Assembly (NCBI RefSeq): GCF_023702065.1
Contig: NZ_QFDM01000003.1
Coordinates: forward strand, 186,001 to 250,000
Direction of reading: 5' to 3'
Origin: Methanoculleus oceani
Lineage (GTDB): Archaea > Halobacteriota > Methanomicrobia > Methanomicrobiales > Methanoculleaceae
DNA length: 64,000 nt
In this document: in pieces, positions 25,110 through 33,260 of the stretch
Numbering within the stretch: position 1 is the stretch's first letter
Layout: every line of letters begins with the position of its first letter
Notes under the pieces: model-generated
Databases searched by the model: none
What the model saw: the letters and a program-made list of their open reading frames with translations, nothing else
What the model was told of the DNA's origin: nothing
Made by a program: the position numbers and the translations under genes

Positions 25110-25898
25110 ATGGTAAAAGTATACACGATTGCGTCCGGTAAAGGCGGTACCGGCAAAACGACGGTCACAGCAAATCTGGGGCCGATGCTTGCCCAGTACG
25201 GGAAGAAGACATGCATTCTGGATGCCGACGTCGGAATGGCGAATCTCGGGCTCATTCTGGGGCTTGAGAACCTGCCGGTGACCCTGCACGAGGTGCTGGC
25301 AGGCAAAGCCCGCGTCAGGGACGCCGTCTACGATGGACCGTTCGGCGTGAAGGTTGTCCCGTGCGGACTCTCTCTGCAGGGCTTCCAGCAATCGAACCCG
25401 GATCGGCTCAAGGATATCATGGCAGACCTCGTGAGCGAGTTCGACATCCTGATCCTGGATGCTCCTGCGGGGATCAGCAGGGACGGCGTCATCCCGCTGA
25501 CTATTGCCGACGGGGTGATCCTTGTCGTAAACCCCGAGATCTCCTCGATCGTCGACTCCTTAAAGACGAAGATCCTGACCGAGACCGTCGGCGGACACAT
25601 CGAAGGGGCGATCATCAACCGGGTCGCCGGTAGCGGTGACGAGTTCAACCGCGCACAGATGGAGAAGCTCCTCGGTGTCCGGGTGCTTGGTGTCATACCG
25701 GAAGACCCCAACATCCGGCGCGCATCTGCCGGAAGGTCGCCGATCGTGGTGAAATACCCGACTTCCAGGGCATCCCGGGCCTTCAAGCGCATCTCTGCCG
25801 ATGTAGCCGGCATCGAGTACGTCGAGGAGGAGACACAGGCTCCCCGGGAAGGCTTTGTCGATCGGCTGGCTCGCGCTCTCTTCCGGGCGAAAGCGTGA
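25110..25898 (+). CDS. MinD/ParA-type P-loop ATPase
   Basis: A 262-residue MinD-like ATPase. The deviant Walker A is ASGKGGTGKTTVTANLGPML (residues 8-27) with the signature first lysine, ILDADVGMANLGLIL is switch I/Walker A', and ILILDAPAGIS is Walker B. The C-terminus (EGFVDRLARALFRAK) is a basic amphipathic helix like a MinD membrane-targeting sequence. Such ATPases position proteins at the membrane. Coding next to a membrane-bound roadblock protein suggests a joint localisation system. A 31-bp gap separates it from the previous gene. Confidence 0.85.
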   Translation: MVKVYTIASGKGGTGKTTVTANLGPMLAQYGKKTCILDADVGMANLGLILGLENLPVTLHEVLAGKARVRDAVYDGPFGVKVVPCGLSLQGFQQSNPDRLKDIMADLVSEFDILILDAPAGISRDGVIPLTIADGVILVVNPEISSIVDSLKTKILTETVGGHIEGAIINRVAGSGDEFNRAQMEKLLGVRVLGVIPEDPNIRRASAGRSPIVVKYPTSRASRAFKRISADVAGIEYVEEETQAPREGFVDRLARALFRAKA

Positions 25899-25973
25899 TA
25901 CCTGAGGCCGGCCAGGCTTATCACGCTTACTACCGCCTTTCTTTTGCCTTCACATAGTTACATGACGGCGCAT

Positions 25974-26048
25974 GAAGAGCAGCAGGCGGAGATCCGTGCA
26001 GGCGTCGGGCCGAATTCCCCGACGCCCGCTATCCCCTGCTGCTTCCGG
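25974..26048 (+). ncRNA. Candidate structured RNA with two nested 9-bp stems
   Basis: AGCAGCAGG (25978-25986) pairs with CCTGCTGCT (26035-26043), enclosing GGCGTCGGG (26001-26009) paired with CCCGACGCC (26018-26026) around the 8-base loop CCGAATTC. Both stems are perfect. It lies 75 bases after the MinD stop in a 389-bp gap with no gene. It could be an RNA gene, a processed 3' UTR or the end of the MinD transcript. No T-run follows directly; AT-rich sequence begins 35 bases later. Confidence 0.4.
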
Positions 26049-26232
26049 GTTCACGATGCTTCAAGGATAACGTTCACCTAAAAAAATTATTTTTCCCTCC
26101 TTTTTCCACCACGTGCAAAGGGTACGGGTTATTTTTCATCGGAACCCTATAAATCTCCCTGTAAGCAGCAGGTACAATAAAATCGAACAAAATCCAAAAT
26201 TTCCACTCAAGAGATAGATCCTCGCAGCGAAC

Positions 26233-26248
26233 AAACTATATATTTTTA
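26233..26248 (+). promoter_or_regulatory. TATA promoter of the ferredoxin-hydrogenase operon
   Basis: AACTATATATTTTTAA lies about 45 bases upstream of ATG 26287, preceded by AAAAT-rich sequence. With initiation about 25 bases downstream it gives a leader of roughly 20 nt. It marks the start of a separate transcript from the MinD group. Confidence 0.6.
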
Positions 26249-26286
26249 ATAGCAGGAAGTGTTAATCACATTCAGAGGGCTCGTTA

Positions 26287-26529
26287 ATGGATATACATGT
26301 GGATAAGGACGCGTGCGTCGGATGCGGTCTCTGCGTCAAAGACTGCCCGATGCATGTGTACGAACTCCAGGACAACGTGAGTGTCGCAGTCAGGCCGAAT
26401 AACTGCATGGGATGCCTGTCCTGTCATGAGATCTGCCCGGCCCAGGCACTCGAGCACCGGGGTATCTACGCTGCCCGGAGACACTATATCGACATCAAGG
26501 TCTGTGAAATGCTTCGGAAGGTGGTCTGA
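26287..26529 (+). CDS. 2[4Fe-4S] ferredoxin
   Basis: An 80-residue ferredoxin with two cluster motifs: C11-x2-C14-x2-C17-x3-C21 (CVGCGLCVKDCP) and CMGCLSCHEICP. The C-terminal 25 residues (YAARRHYIDIKVCEMLRKVV) form a short helical tail with an additional cysteine. It is probably the electron carrier of the hydrogenase encoded just downstream. The stop overlaps the next start (TGATG). Confidence 0.9.
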   Translation: MDIHVDKDACVGCGLCVKDCPMHVYELQDNVSVAVRPNNCMGCLSCHEICPAQALEHRGIYAARRHYIDIKVCEMLRKVV

Positions 26530-27092
26530 TGAGCGCGGGATATATCGATGAATTGCATGAGGCCTTTCACTCCGATCTCGTCTATCGCTCCGAGGAGATC
26601 CCCCTGGAGTGTTCGCCGAAGCCAAAAGAGATGGAACAGACGCTTCACGGCGTGATGAAACTCAACGGTCTCGTGATCAGGTCGCTCGAGGAGATCGCAG
26701 GCAGGGGGGCAAACGCAGTCACCTACCGGGCCGGGAAGAAGTTCGGCCACGAGGTCGCCAAGTACTTCCAGAAGCGCGAGGATGTGGAGGGAGCGCTTCA
26801 CGAACTCTCCGACCTGCTCCGCGGCCAGTACTCCTTCGAGGTCTGGAAACCCGAGGATAAGGAGACGTTCATCATCGAGGAGAACGGCGAGACCTTCATC
26901 TACCTCGTCTTCCACGACTGCATCGTCCGCCAGACGCTCCGGCGAAACGGTCTCGATCAGGGCGGCCCGCTCTGCCAGACGCTCTTCGGCTACGTCGTCG
27001 GCGCGATCGAGGAGATCACCGGCAGAAAAGCCAAACTGGAGATCGTCCACACCGGCCCGAACGCCTGCCTGAAGAAACTGGTTCTGAAATGA
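26529..27092 (+). CDS. V4R-domain-like (hydrocarbon-binding type) protein
   Basis: A 187-residue soluble protein. Residues about 40-187 resemble the V4R (4-vinyl reductase) ligand-binding fold: LEEIAGRGANAVTYRAGKKFGHEVAKYF, then a central beta region, QTLFGYVVGAIEEITGRKAKLEIVHTGPNACLKKL at the end. The usual pair of C-terminal cysteines is reduced to one here, together with C134 in FHDCIVR. V4R domains bind small hydrophobic ligands or sense them. Its place between ferredoxin and hydrogenase small subunit is unusual; the role is unknown. Confidence 0.6.
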   Translation: MSAGYIDELHEAFHSDLVYRSEEIPLECSPKPKEMEQTLHGVMKLNGLVIRSLEEIAGRGANAVTYRAGKKFGHEVAKYFQKREDVEGALHELSDLLRGQYSFEVWKPEDKETFIIEENGETFIYLVFHDCIVRQTLRRNGLDQGGPLCQTLFGYVVGAIEEITGRKAKLEIVHTGPNACLKKLVLK

Positions 27093-27102
27093 GGCGAAAA
27101 CG

Positions 27103-28020
27103 ATGAAGATTGCTATTGAGGAACTGGCAGGGTGTTCGGGATGCACGATTGCGGTGCTCGATCTCCACGAGATGCTCCTTGACGTCGTCGCGGAAGCGGA
27201 GATCGTCTACTCCCCGGTGATCATGGATGTCAAGGAACCTCCCGAGGGCATCGATATCGCGTTCGTTACCGGGGCCGTCCGAAATGAAGAGAACCGCGAA
27301 CGCCTCGAGAAGATCCGGAAGCGGGCAAAGACGCTCGTGGCGCTCGGGACCTGTGCCTGCTACGGCGGCATATCGGGTCTCTCGATGCTGAACTCAAACG
27401 TTGATCTCTTCTCCTGTGTCTACCGGGAGGTGGAGACGGTAAAGCCCGATGGGGTTATCCCGACGGACGTGCCGCCGTTCCTTTACCGGGCGTTCGCGGT
27501 GGGCGACCTCGTGAAAGTCGATTACTATGTTACGGGCTGCCCGCCCAAAGAGGCGTTCTTAAAGAAGATCATCCCGGCAATGGTCGCGGGAGACACCCTT
27601 GAACTCTCGCGCAAATCCGTCTGTTCGGAATGCGACAGGATCATGGGCCCGGTCGAGAACTGGACACTCAAGCGGCGGCACGAGGGTGTTCCCGACCGTG
27701 AGCACTGCCTGCTCGGGCAGGGCTACCTCTGTCTCGGGAGCGTCACCTTCGGCAGGTGCGCCGCGACCTGTCCCAAAAACAACATTCCGTGCCACGGGTG
27801 CAACGGCCCGTCGCTCGATATCCTCCGTGAGCCCTGCCGGGATATCCACGGCATGATGGTGCGGAGAATTTCAGATCTCACCGATAAGCCGCAGAAAGAG
27901 GTGGAGAAGGAATTCTACGACGTCGCCCACACAATGTACGCCTTCACCATCGGGAGCCTGATCATGGAGGATAAAGAGACGTCAAAGATCCGGGATCTGG
28001 TAAAGGAGAGGAGCAAATGA
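27103..28020 (+). CDS. [NiFe]-hydrogenase small subunit (F420-non-reducing, MvhG-like)
   Basis: A 305-residue small subunit carrying the electron-transfer clusters. The proximal cluster ligands are C11 and C14 (LAGCSGCTIAVLD), the cysteine of ALGTCACYGG and that of VTGCPPKEAF. The medial and distal clusters are supplied by CSECDRIMG and the cysteine-rich CLLGQGYLCLG...CAATCPKNNIPCHGCNG. There is no twin-arginine signal, so it is cytoplasmic. It resembles MvhG/VhuG, but no mvhD or heterodisulfide reductase gene is adjacent. It overlaps the large subunit by 4 bases. Confidence 0.88.
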   Translation: MKIAIEELAGCSGCTIAVLDLHEMLLDVVAEAEIVYSPVIMDVKEPPEGIDIAFVTGAVRNEENRERLEKIRKRAKTLVALGTCACYGGISGLSMLNSNVDLFSCVYREVETVKPDGVIPTDVPPFLYRAFAVGDLVKVDYYVTGCPPKEAFLKKIIPAMVAGDTLELSRKSVCSECDRIMGPVENWTLKRRHEGVPDREHCLLGQGYLCLGSVTFGRCAATCPKNNIPCHGCNGPSLDILREPCRDIHGMMVRRISDLTDKPQKEVEKEFYDVAHTMYAFTIGSLIMEDKETSKIRDLVKERSK

Positions 28021-29384
28021 AAGAGATCACGATCAGCCCGGTGACCAGGATCGAGGGTCATGCCGGCGTCAGGATCTTCCTCAATGACCGGGGTGAGGTC
28101 GACTCGGCCCACTTCCAGGTCGTGGAACTCAGGGGATTTGAGAAATTCCTCATCGGCGCCGCAATCGAGGAAGCACCCCGGATCACGCCCCGCATCTGCG
28201 GGATATGCCCTTCGGCGCACCACCTGGCGGCGGCGAAGGCAACCGACCAGATCTTCGGCGTTGAACCGCCCGCGACCGGAAAGAAACTCCGGGAGCTCCT
28301 CAACGTCGGCCAGTTCGTTCATTCCCACGCCCTCCATTTCTTCATGCTCGCGGCGCCCGACTTCATCCTGGGCCACGATTGCCCCGCGGAGAGCAGGAAC
28401 GTCATCGGACTTGCCCGTCAATCGCCCGAGATAGCAAAGAAGGCGATCGCGGTCCGGAAGTTCGGCCAGCGCCTGACGGAAGCGGTCGGCGGCAAACCCA
28501 TCCACCCGGCAAACGCGCTCCCCGGGGGTATGTCGGCGCCGCTCACGGAAGGAAAGAGGGCAGAACTGGCTGTCATGGCGGACGAGGCGCTCGGAATCGC
28601 CCGTGAGGGATGGGACCTCGCACGCAACCTCCTCGACGGCGTCGATACGGAGATCGGGGCTGTCAGGACCGGATTCGTGGGGATGACCAACCAGGGAGTC
28701 TACTCGACCTACGACGGGTCTGCTGCGATGCTCGGCCCGGACGGAGGCAGAGTCGGTTCGTTCTCAGGGCCGGAATACACGAATTTCATCGAGGAGTACT
28801 CGGAGGACTGGTCGTACCTGAAGTTCGCCCGGTTCAAAGGCGGAGACTACTACCGGGTCGGGCCGCTCGCCCGGCTTAACATCGTGGAGAAGATGGGCAC
28901 GGAGCATGCGGATGCTGCTCTCGCGGAGTACCGGGAGCGGTTCGGCACCGGCACCCAGGCTGCACTCGCCTACCACCTGGCACGCTACATCGAGTTCATC
29001 GCCTCGTGCGAGCGGGCCGTTCAGTTGCTCTCGGACCCCGGCATCACCGCCCCGGACATCCGGACGCCGGTGGGAGCGGTCGTAAACCGTCGGGGTGTCG
29101 GGATCGTCGAGGCGCCCCGGGGAACCCTGATCCACGACTATACCGTCAACGAAGCGGGAATCATCGAACGGTGCAACCTTATCGTGGCGACCTGCCAGAA
29201 CAACTACGCGATGGACCGGGGCGTGGAGGATATGGCACGCCGGGTGGTGGAGAACGGAGCGTTGACCGAAGCGGCGGCAAACCGCATCGAGATGATCATC
29301 AGGGCCTATGACCCCTGCATCTCGTGCGCAACGCACGCGATCGGGAAGATGCCTCTGAAGATCGAGTGTGTCAGAAGAACGTGA
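28017..29384 (+). CDS. [NiFe]-hydrogenase large subunit (MvhA-like)
   Basis: A 455-residue catalytic subunit. The L1 motif RICGICPSAH gives C61 and C64, and the L2 motif DPCISCATH gives C434 and C437, together the four nickel-iron ligands. H440 marks the expected cleavage site; the following 15 residues (AIGKMPLKIECVRRT) form the tail removed by a maturation protease. The N-terminal PVTRIEGHA and the length fit group 3 cytoplasmic enzymes. Neighbours are ferredoxin and V4R-like genes upstream and roadblock genes downstream, a context that differs from the mvhDGA-hdr operon. Confidence 0.92.
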   Translation: MKEITISPVTRIEGHAGVRIFLNDRGEVDSAHFQVVELRGFEKFLIGAAIEEAPRITPRICGICPSAHHLAAAKATDQIFGVEPPATGKKLRELLNVGQFVHSHALHFFMLAAPDFILGHDCPAESRNVIGLARQSPEIAKKAIAVRKFGQRLTEAVGGKPIHPANALPGGMSAPLTEGKRAELAVMADEALGIAREGWDLARNLLDGVDTEIGAVRTGFVGMTNQGVYSTYDGSAAMLGPDGGRVGSFSGPEYTNFIEEYSEDWSYLKFARFKGGDYYRVGPLARLNIVEKMGTEHADAALAEYRERFGTGTQAALAYHLARYIEFIASCERAVQLLSDPGITAPDIRTPVGAVVNRRGVGIVEAPRGTLIHDYTVNEAGIIERCNLIVATCQNNYAMDRGVEDMARRVVENGALTEAAANRIEMIIRAYDPCISCATHAIGKMPLKIECVRRT

Positions 29385-29396
29385 GGCGATGGAGTT

Positions 29397-29744
29397 ATGC
29401 TAAAACAGATCCTGGGAGAATTCCTGAAACTTGACGGGGTTACCGCCGCGGTCGTGGCGGGACGGGACGGCTTTGTGATCGAGAGTGTTGTTGCCGGGGA
29501 CGTGGACGTCGAGGCCCTGGGTGCCATGGCATCGACAGGGATGGGTACGTCTGAGGCAATGAGCAACGAACTCGGGAAGGGAGAGATGAGCCAGATGCTC
29601 ATCGAACTGGAGAACGGGCCCATTCTGCTCTCTCCACTCTCGGAGGACGAGTTGATCGCCATCGTGGCGAACGCGAACGTCAACGTCGGGCGAATCCGGT
29701 ACGAACTGAAGAAGAACAGGGATCGGATAACTGCTGCTTTGTGA
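29397..29744 (+). CDS. Roadblock/LC7 domain protein
   Basis: A 115-residue protein that is one roadblock/LC7 domain: MLKQILGEFLKLDGVTAAVVAGRDGFVIES, a central helix ending TGMGTSEAMSNELGKGEMSQM, and the strand pair NGPILLSPLSEDELIAIVANANVNVGRIRYELKK. Such proteins form MglB-like dimers. It begins 12 bases after the hydrogenase large-subunit stop and 4 bases before the next gene, so it belongs to the hydrogenase transcript. Confidence 0.82.
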   Translation: MLKQILGEFLKLDGVTAAVVAGRDGFVIESVVAGDVDVEALGAMASTGMGTSEAMSNELGKGEMSQMLIELENGPILLSPLSEDELIAIVANANVNVGRIRYELKKNRDRITAAL

Positions 29745-29748
29745 GACG

Positions 29749-30420
29749 ATGCTACCCGACGGCGTCTCACTTGGACGACTGCAGGGGCCTCTTTCGGCCC
29801 TTGCTTCGATCAGTCCTCACTTCACGGGAGCGGTGCGTATCGACGAGCCCAGGGGGACGGGGTTTGTCCTGGTCCAGAGCGGGAGCCCATACGCATCCGC
29901 GTTCGAGGACACCGGCAAAGGCCTGCTGCTCAGTGGAGACGAAGCCTACAGGCATCTGCTTGACCGGCCCTCGCTTGATTACGAACTTATTGCGTACACC
30001 GCCGAAGAGACCGAGGCGGCCCGGGAGGTCTCTCGTGAGACGGGGTGCCTGATCAGTGAAGGCGGTGCAAAGCCCGCCGCCCGCACCCGTTCGGAGGATA
30101 CGGGCTATCTTGACCTGATCGCGCGGCAGCCGGGTGTCATTGCCGTCTCGGTCTTCCACGAGGGGTTTGCCCTTCAGTCGCTGGGCTCCGCGGACTTCGA
30201 GCAGGTGGCTGCAGTCGCCGAAGACCTGCTCCGCGCCGGCATCCGTATCACCGCCGATATGGAGATGGGAGATCTCTCCCAGATGATCCTCGAGACACCG
30301 GCAGGCAAGCTCATCATCGCGCCCTACGGGGATCTCTCCCTCTGCATACTCGCAAAGCCGGAGGCCAACCTCGGCCTGATCCGGCTCTCGATACGGGGCA
30401 TGCAGGACGGGGCCGCCTGA
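29749..30420 (+). CDS. Two-domain protein: DUF2226-like N-terminus and roadblock C-terminus
   Basis: A 223-residue protein. Residues about 1-90 (LSALASISPHFTGAVRIDEPRGTGFVLVQSGSPYASAFEDTGKGLLL) resemble the N-terminal domain encoded at 23902, with FTG, a VLV strand and an alanine-rich strand in the same order. Residues about 120-220 are a roadblock/LC7 domain (YLDLIARQPGVIAVSVFHEGFALQS...MGDLSQMILETPAGKLIIAPYGDLSLCILAKPEANLGLIRL). It is the last gene of the hydrogenase transcript; GGGGACCTCAACTCCCC just after the stop may end it. Confidence 0.65.
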   Translation: MLPDGVSLGRLQGPLSALASISPHFTGAVRIDEPRGTGFVLVQSGSPYASAFEDTGKGLLLSGDEAYRHLLDRPSLDYELIAYTAEETEAAREVSRETGCLISEGGAKPAARTRSEDTGYLDLIARQPGVIAVSVFHEGFALQSLGSADFEQVAAVAEDLLRAGIRITADMEMGDLSQMILETPAGKLIIAPYGDLSLCILAKPEANLGLIRLSIRGMQDGAA

Positions 30421-30675
30421 AAGGAGGGGGACCTCAACTCCCCGTTCTCCCGGCGAACCGGTTGTGCAGAGTGTGCGAGTTCGAGGTCTGCCTTCACGGC
30501 AACGGCTCGACCGATGGGCAGGGGCAGGCGATCCCGCGCTCCCAGGACAGGCGTTTCCTGTTCGGTCTCCTATGCCCCCAACAATTGATATCCCCGCCCG
30601 TCGGAGATAATTCTATGCAAATCCATACCGCACCGGGGACATGGTCGGCGCCCCTCCTTCCAGAACTCCCGGCAA

Positions 30676-30701
30676 GGTCACCCCGCCATCCCGGGGTGAC
30701 C
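30676..30701 (+). promoter_or_regulatory. Hairpin covering the ribosome binding site of the 30.7-kb gene
   Basis: GGTCACCCC (30676-30684) pairs perfectly over 9 bp with GGGGTGACC (30693-30701), loop GCCATCCC. The 3' arm contains GGTGA, the only Shine-Dalgarno-like sequence, five bases before ATG 30707. Formation of the stem would hide the site, suggesting control of translation by RNA structure. The 255 bases before it (30421-30675) hold no gene I can support. Confidence 0.5.
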
Positions 30702-30706
30702 GCCCT

Positions 30707-31645
30707 ATGAAGTATTACCCGGTTCATTCCGGATACCCGCCGTATGCCGGGGTGAACCCGGCGATTGAGGCGGCCTTTGCCGAGCACGGCAGGGGGAGCG
30801 TCCAGATGCCGCCGAAGGTCTACGTGACGTTCGATGAGAGCGGAGACTTCCGGACGATGCCTGCATACCTCCCGGCGCTCGGGATTGCCGGGGTAAAGAT
30901 TGTCAATGTCCACCCGCATAACCGAGCGAGAGGCCTTCCTACCGTCATGGCGCTCACCGTGATCATCGATGTGGAGACGGGCGCGCCCCGGGCGATCATC
31001 AATGCCACCGAACTTACTGCGATGCGTACCGGGGCAGCAGGTGCCGTGGCGGCGAAGTATCTCGCGCCCCGACAGTCCATCACCCTCGGAGTCGTAGGGG
31101 CCGGGCGGCAGGCAGAGGCGCTGGTCGAGGCGACGGCTGCCGCGCTCACGATCGAGGAGATCCGGGTCTGGAGCAGGACCGAGAAGAGTGCTGAGGCTTT
31201 TGCGGCGCGTTACTCCGACTATAACGCCCGGAGCGTCCCGATTGAGCGCGCCTGCGATTGCGACGTGCTGGCCACGACGACGCCGTCGACAGAACCGCTC
31301 GTGATGGCCGACTGGGTTCATGAAGGGACGCACATCAACGCGATCGGCGCGGATGCGCCCGGCAAACAGGAACTGGATCCCGCGATCCTGCTCAAAGCCG
31401 AGGTCTTCGTCGACGACCCCGGCCAGGCGATCCACTCTGGCGAGGTGAACGTCCCGACCAGCACAGGTCTCTACGATCCCGGCCGGATTGCAGGAACCCT
31501 CGGGGAGGTCGTTACCGGGAAGAAGACGCGGTCGTCTCCCGACGCCATCACGATCTTCGACTCCACCGGACTTGCCATACAGGATCTCGCCATCGCCGCT
31601 CTCGTCCTGGGCAACGGGGACGGGTACGAACTGCCGTTCCCTTAA
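30707..31645 (+). CDS. Ornithine cyclodeaminase / alanine dehydrogenase family protein
   Basis: A 312-residue NAD(P)-dependent enzyme of the OCD/mu-crystallin family. The substrate domain holds MPPKVYVTF and the lysine in GIAGVKIVNVHPHN; ATELTAMRTGAAGAVAAKYLA is the conserved active-site helix. The Rossmann loop is LGVVGAGRQAEALVEA, and the family ending THINAIGADAPGKQELDPAIL and DSTGLAIQDLAIA is present. Archaeal members act as alanine dehydrogenases or ornithine cyclodeaminases; the sequence alone does not decide. ATG 30707 is used because the start of the domain (MKYYPVHSGYPP) and the ribosome site fit. Confidence 0.87.
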   Translation: MKYYPVHSGYPPYAGVNPAIEAAFAEHGRGSVQMPPKVYVTFDESGDFRTMPAYLPALGIAGVKIVNVHPHNRARGLPTVMALTVIIDVETGAPRAIINATELTAMRTGAAGAVAAKYLAPRQSITLGVVGAGRQAEALVEATAAALTIEEIRVWSRTEKSAEAFAARYSDYNARSVPIERACDCDVLATTTPSTEPLVMADWVHEGTHINAIGADAPGKQELDPAILLKAEVFVDDPGQAIHSGEVNVPTSTGLYDPGRIAGTLGEVVTGKKTRSSPDAITIFDSTGLAIQDLAIAALVLGNGDGYELPFP

Positions 31646-31712
31646 TAGTATTCAAGAAAAACATCCGGAGAGAAAACGGTTAACTCTCTCCACCACCACA
31701 TCCGGCGGACAG

Positions 31713-33182
31713 TCACTCGTCCTTCTGGGGCTGCGCGAAGGCTTTCCAGACCTGCTCCCGGTAGACCGGACCGCTGTTGTAGGTGCAGAACGGGACCAGG
31801 CGGCCGTCGGGTGTCGCGTAGTGGATGCAGCACCGCTGCACCCGGGAGAGGTCGTAGTTGTATTTGTCCATGAAGTGCATCGTCCCGATGAAGAGGGCGT
31901 TCCAGTGGAACTCGCGCAGGGCCTCGAAGTTCTGCATCACGAGAGCCTTTCCTATCAACTTTATGAACTCCCCGGTATTCTTCTGCTCTGCCTTCCTCGT
32001 GGAACCGTAGAGGTCCTTGACCCCTTCGACGAGGGTCATATATTTGTTGAGCGACCCGCCTTTCGCAAGTTTCACCCCCATCTTCTCAACCGACTCGAAG
32101 AAGGCGTCGACGTCGATCATCTTGTTGACCGGGACCATCCCCTCTTCGGTGACGAAGACGTAGGTCGCTGCGCCGCAGTGCTGGTGTGTGGTGAACGTGA
32201 CCTGGGGTTTGCCCGTGTATGCCTCAACGAGCTCGGAGATCGGGACGACGCAGGGCACGGGGTAGAAGTAGTCCTTCTTGATCACGCCGTCAGTCTGCTC
32301 CTCGATCCGCTCCGCGAGTTCCGGGATGGTGATCCGCTCTTTCCTGACGTCATCCTCGCTTGCAGCCCCGGTGAACGACACCGGTTGGAAGTTGACGCCC
32401 CGGATAGTCTTGATGTGCTCTGCGGCGTACCTGATGATGGCGCCCACCTCGTGGTCGTTCCTGCCCTTGATGACCGTGGGCACCAGCACCACCCCCATGC
32501 CGATCTTCTCGCAGTTCTCTATAGCCCGCCGGTCGCTCGCGAGTTTTGAGTTGGTCTCGCGTGTCACGCCGTCGAAGTGCAGGTAAACAGTGGAGAGACC
32601 CGCTTCCTTCAGTTGTCTGGCGTAGTCGGGCTCCTGAGCGATCCGGATACCGTTCGTCGCGACCTGCACCTGGGACAGCCCGAGTTCTTTCGCTTTTCTG
32701 ATGAGTTCGGGAAGATCATCGCGCATCGTCGGTTCACCGCCCGAGAACTGGACGGCCGGCACCGGAACGGGCTTTTCCTCGCGCAGCATGCGCAGCATCC
32801 CGACGATCTGGTCGAAGGTCGGCTCGTAGACGTAACCGCATGCACGGGCGTTTGCAAAGCAGAAGTCGCAATTGAGGTTACACCGGTTCGTCAGGTCGAT
32901 GTTCGCGAGCAACGTCGTCGACCGGTGGTTCTGGCAGACACCGCAGTCGTTCGGGCACCCTGCCGGGGAAGCGATCTTCTGCGGGTTCGATACCCCCTCC
33001 CCGATGCGTTCGTAGGCGTCGAATCTCCGGTACATCTCTGCGTCCGACCAGTAGAGGGCCCGGTACGTGCCGTGTTCGGGGCAGGTACGGACCAGCCAGA
33101 CCTTCCCCTCTTCCTCAACGATATCGGCGTCGAGTACGCGACCGCATGTTGGGCAGAGGCTCCTTGTCTTTTTTATCAGCAT
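31713..33182 (-). CDS. tes: Radical SAM tetraether lipid synthase (Tes family)
   Basis: A 489-residue radical SAM protein that closely follows the MJ0619-like Tes pattern. An N-terminal rubredoxin-like cysteine group (C10, C13, C34), an extra cluster region (C76, C80, C83 in GCPNDCGVCQNH) and the SAM-cluster motif C101-x3-C105-x2-C108 (RCNLNCDFCF) come in this order, then VQFSGGEPTMR and further C-terminal cysteines (CGAATYV, RCCIHYA). Tes couples two archaeol lipids tail to tail to form membrane-spanning GDGT. ATG 33182 is supported by GGTGAG just upstream; the frame extends 15 codons further. It is divergent from carS. Confidence 0.85.
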   Translation of the reverse strand: MLIKKTRSLCPTCGRVLDADIVEEEGKVWLVRTCPEHGTYRALYWSDAEMYRRFDAYERIGEGVSNPQKIASPAGCPNDCGVCQNHRSTTLLANIDLTNRCNLNCDFCFANARACGYVYEPTFDQIVGMLRMLREEKPVPVPAVQFSGGEPTMRDDLPELIRKAKELGLSQVQVATNGIRIAQEPDYARQLKEAGLSTVYLHFDGVTRETNSKLASDRRAIENCEKIGMGVVLVPTVIKGRNDHEVGAIIRYAAEHIKTIRGVNFQPVSFTGAASEDDVRKERITIPELAERIEEQTDGVIKKDYFYPVPCVVPISELVEAYTGKPQVTFTTHQHCGAATYVFVTEEGMVPVNKMIDVDAFFESVEKMGVKLAKGGSLNKYMTLVEGVKDLYGSTRKAEQKNTGEFIKLIGKALVMQNFEALREFHWNALFIGTMHFMDKYNYDLSRVQRCCIHYATPDGRLVPFCTYNSGPVYREQVWKAFAQPQKDE

Positions 33183-33260
33183 TCTCTCACCGTGCCCACC
33201 TTTCATTCGTATCTCATATTTCGACACTTTAATCTTTATATTTACTGATTGTACTGAGTA

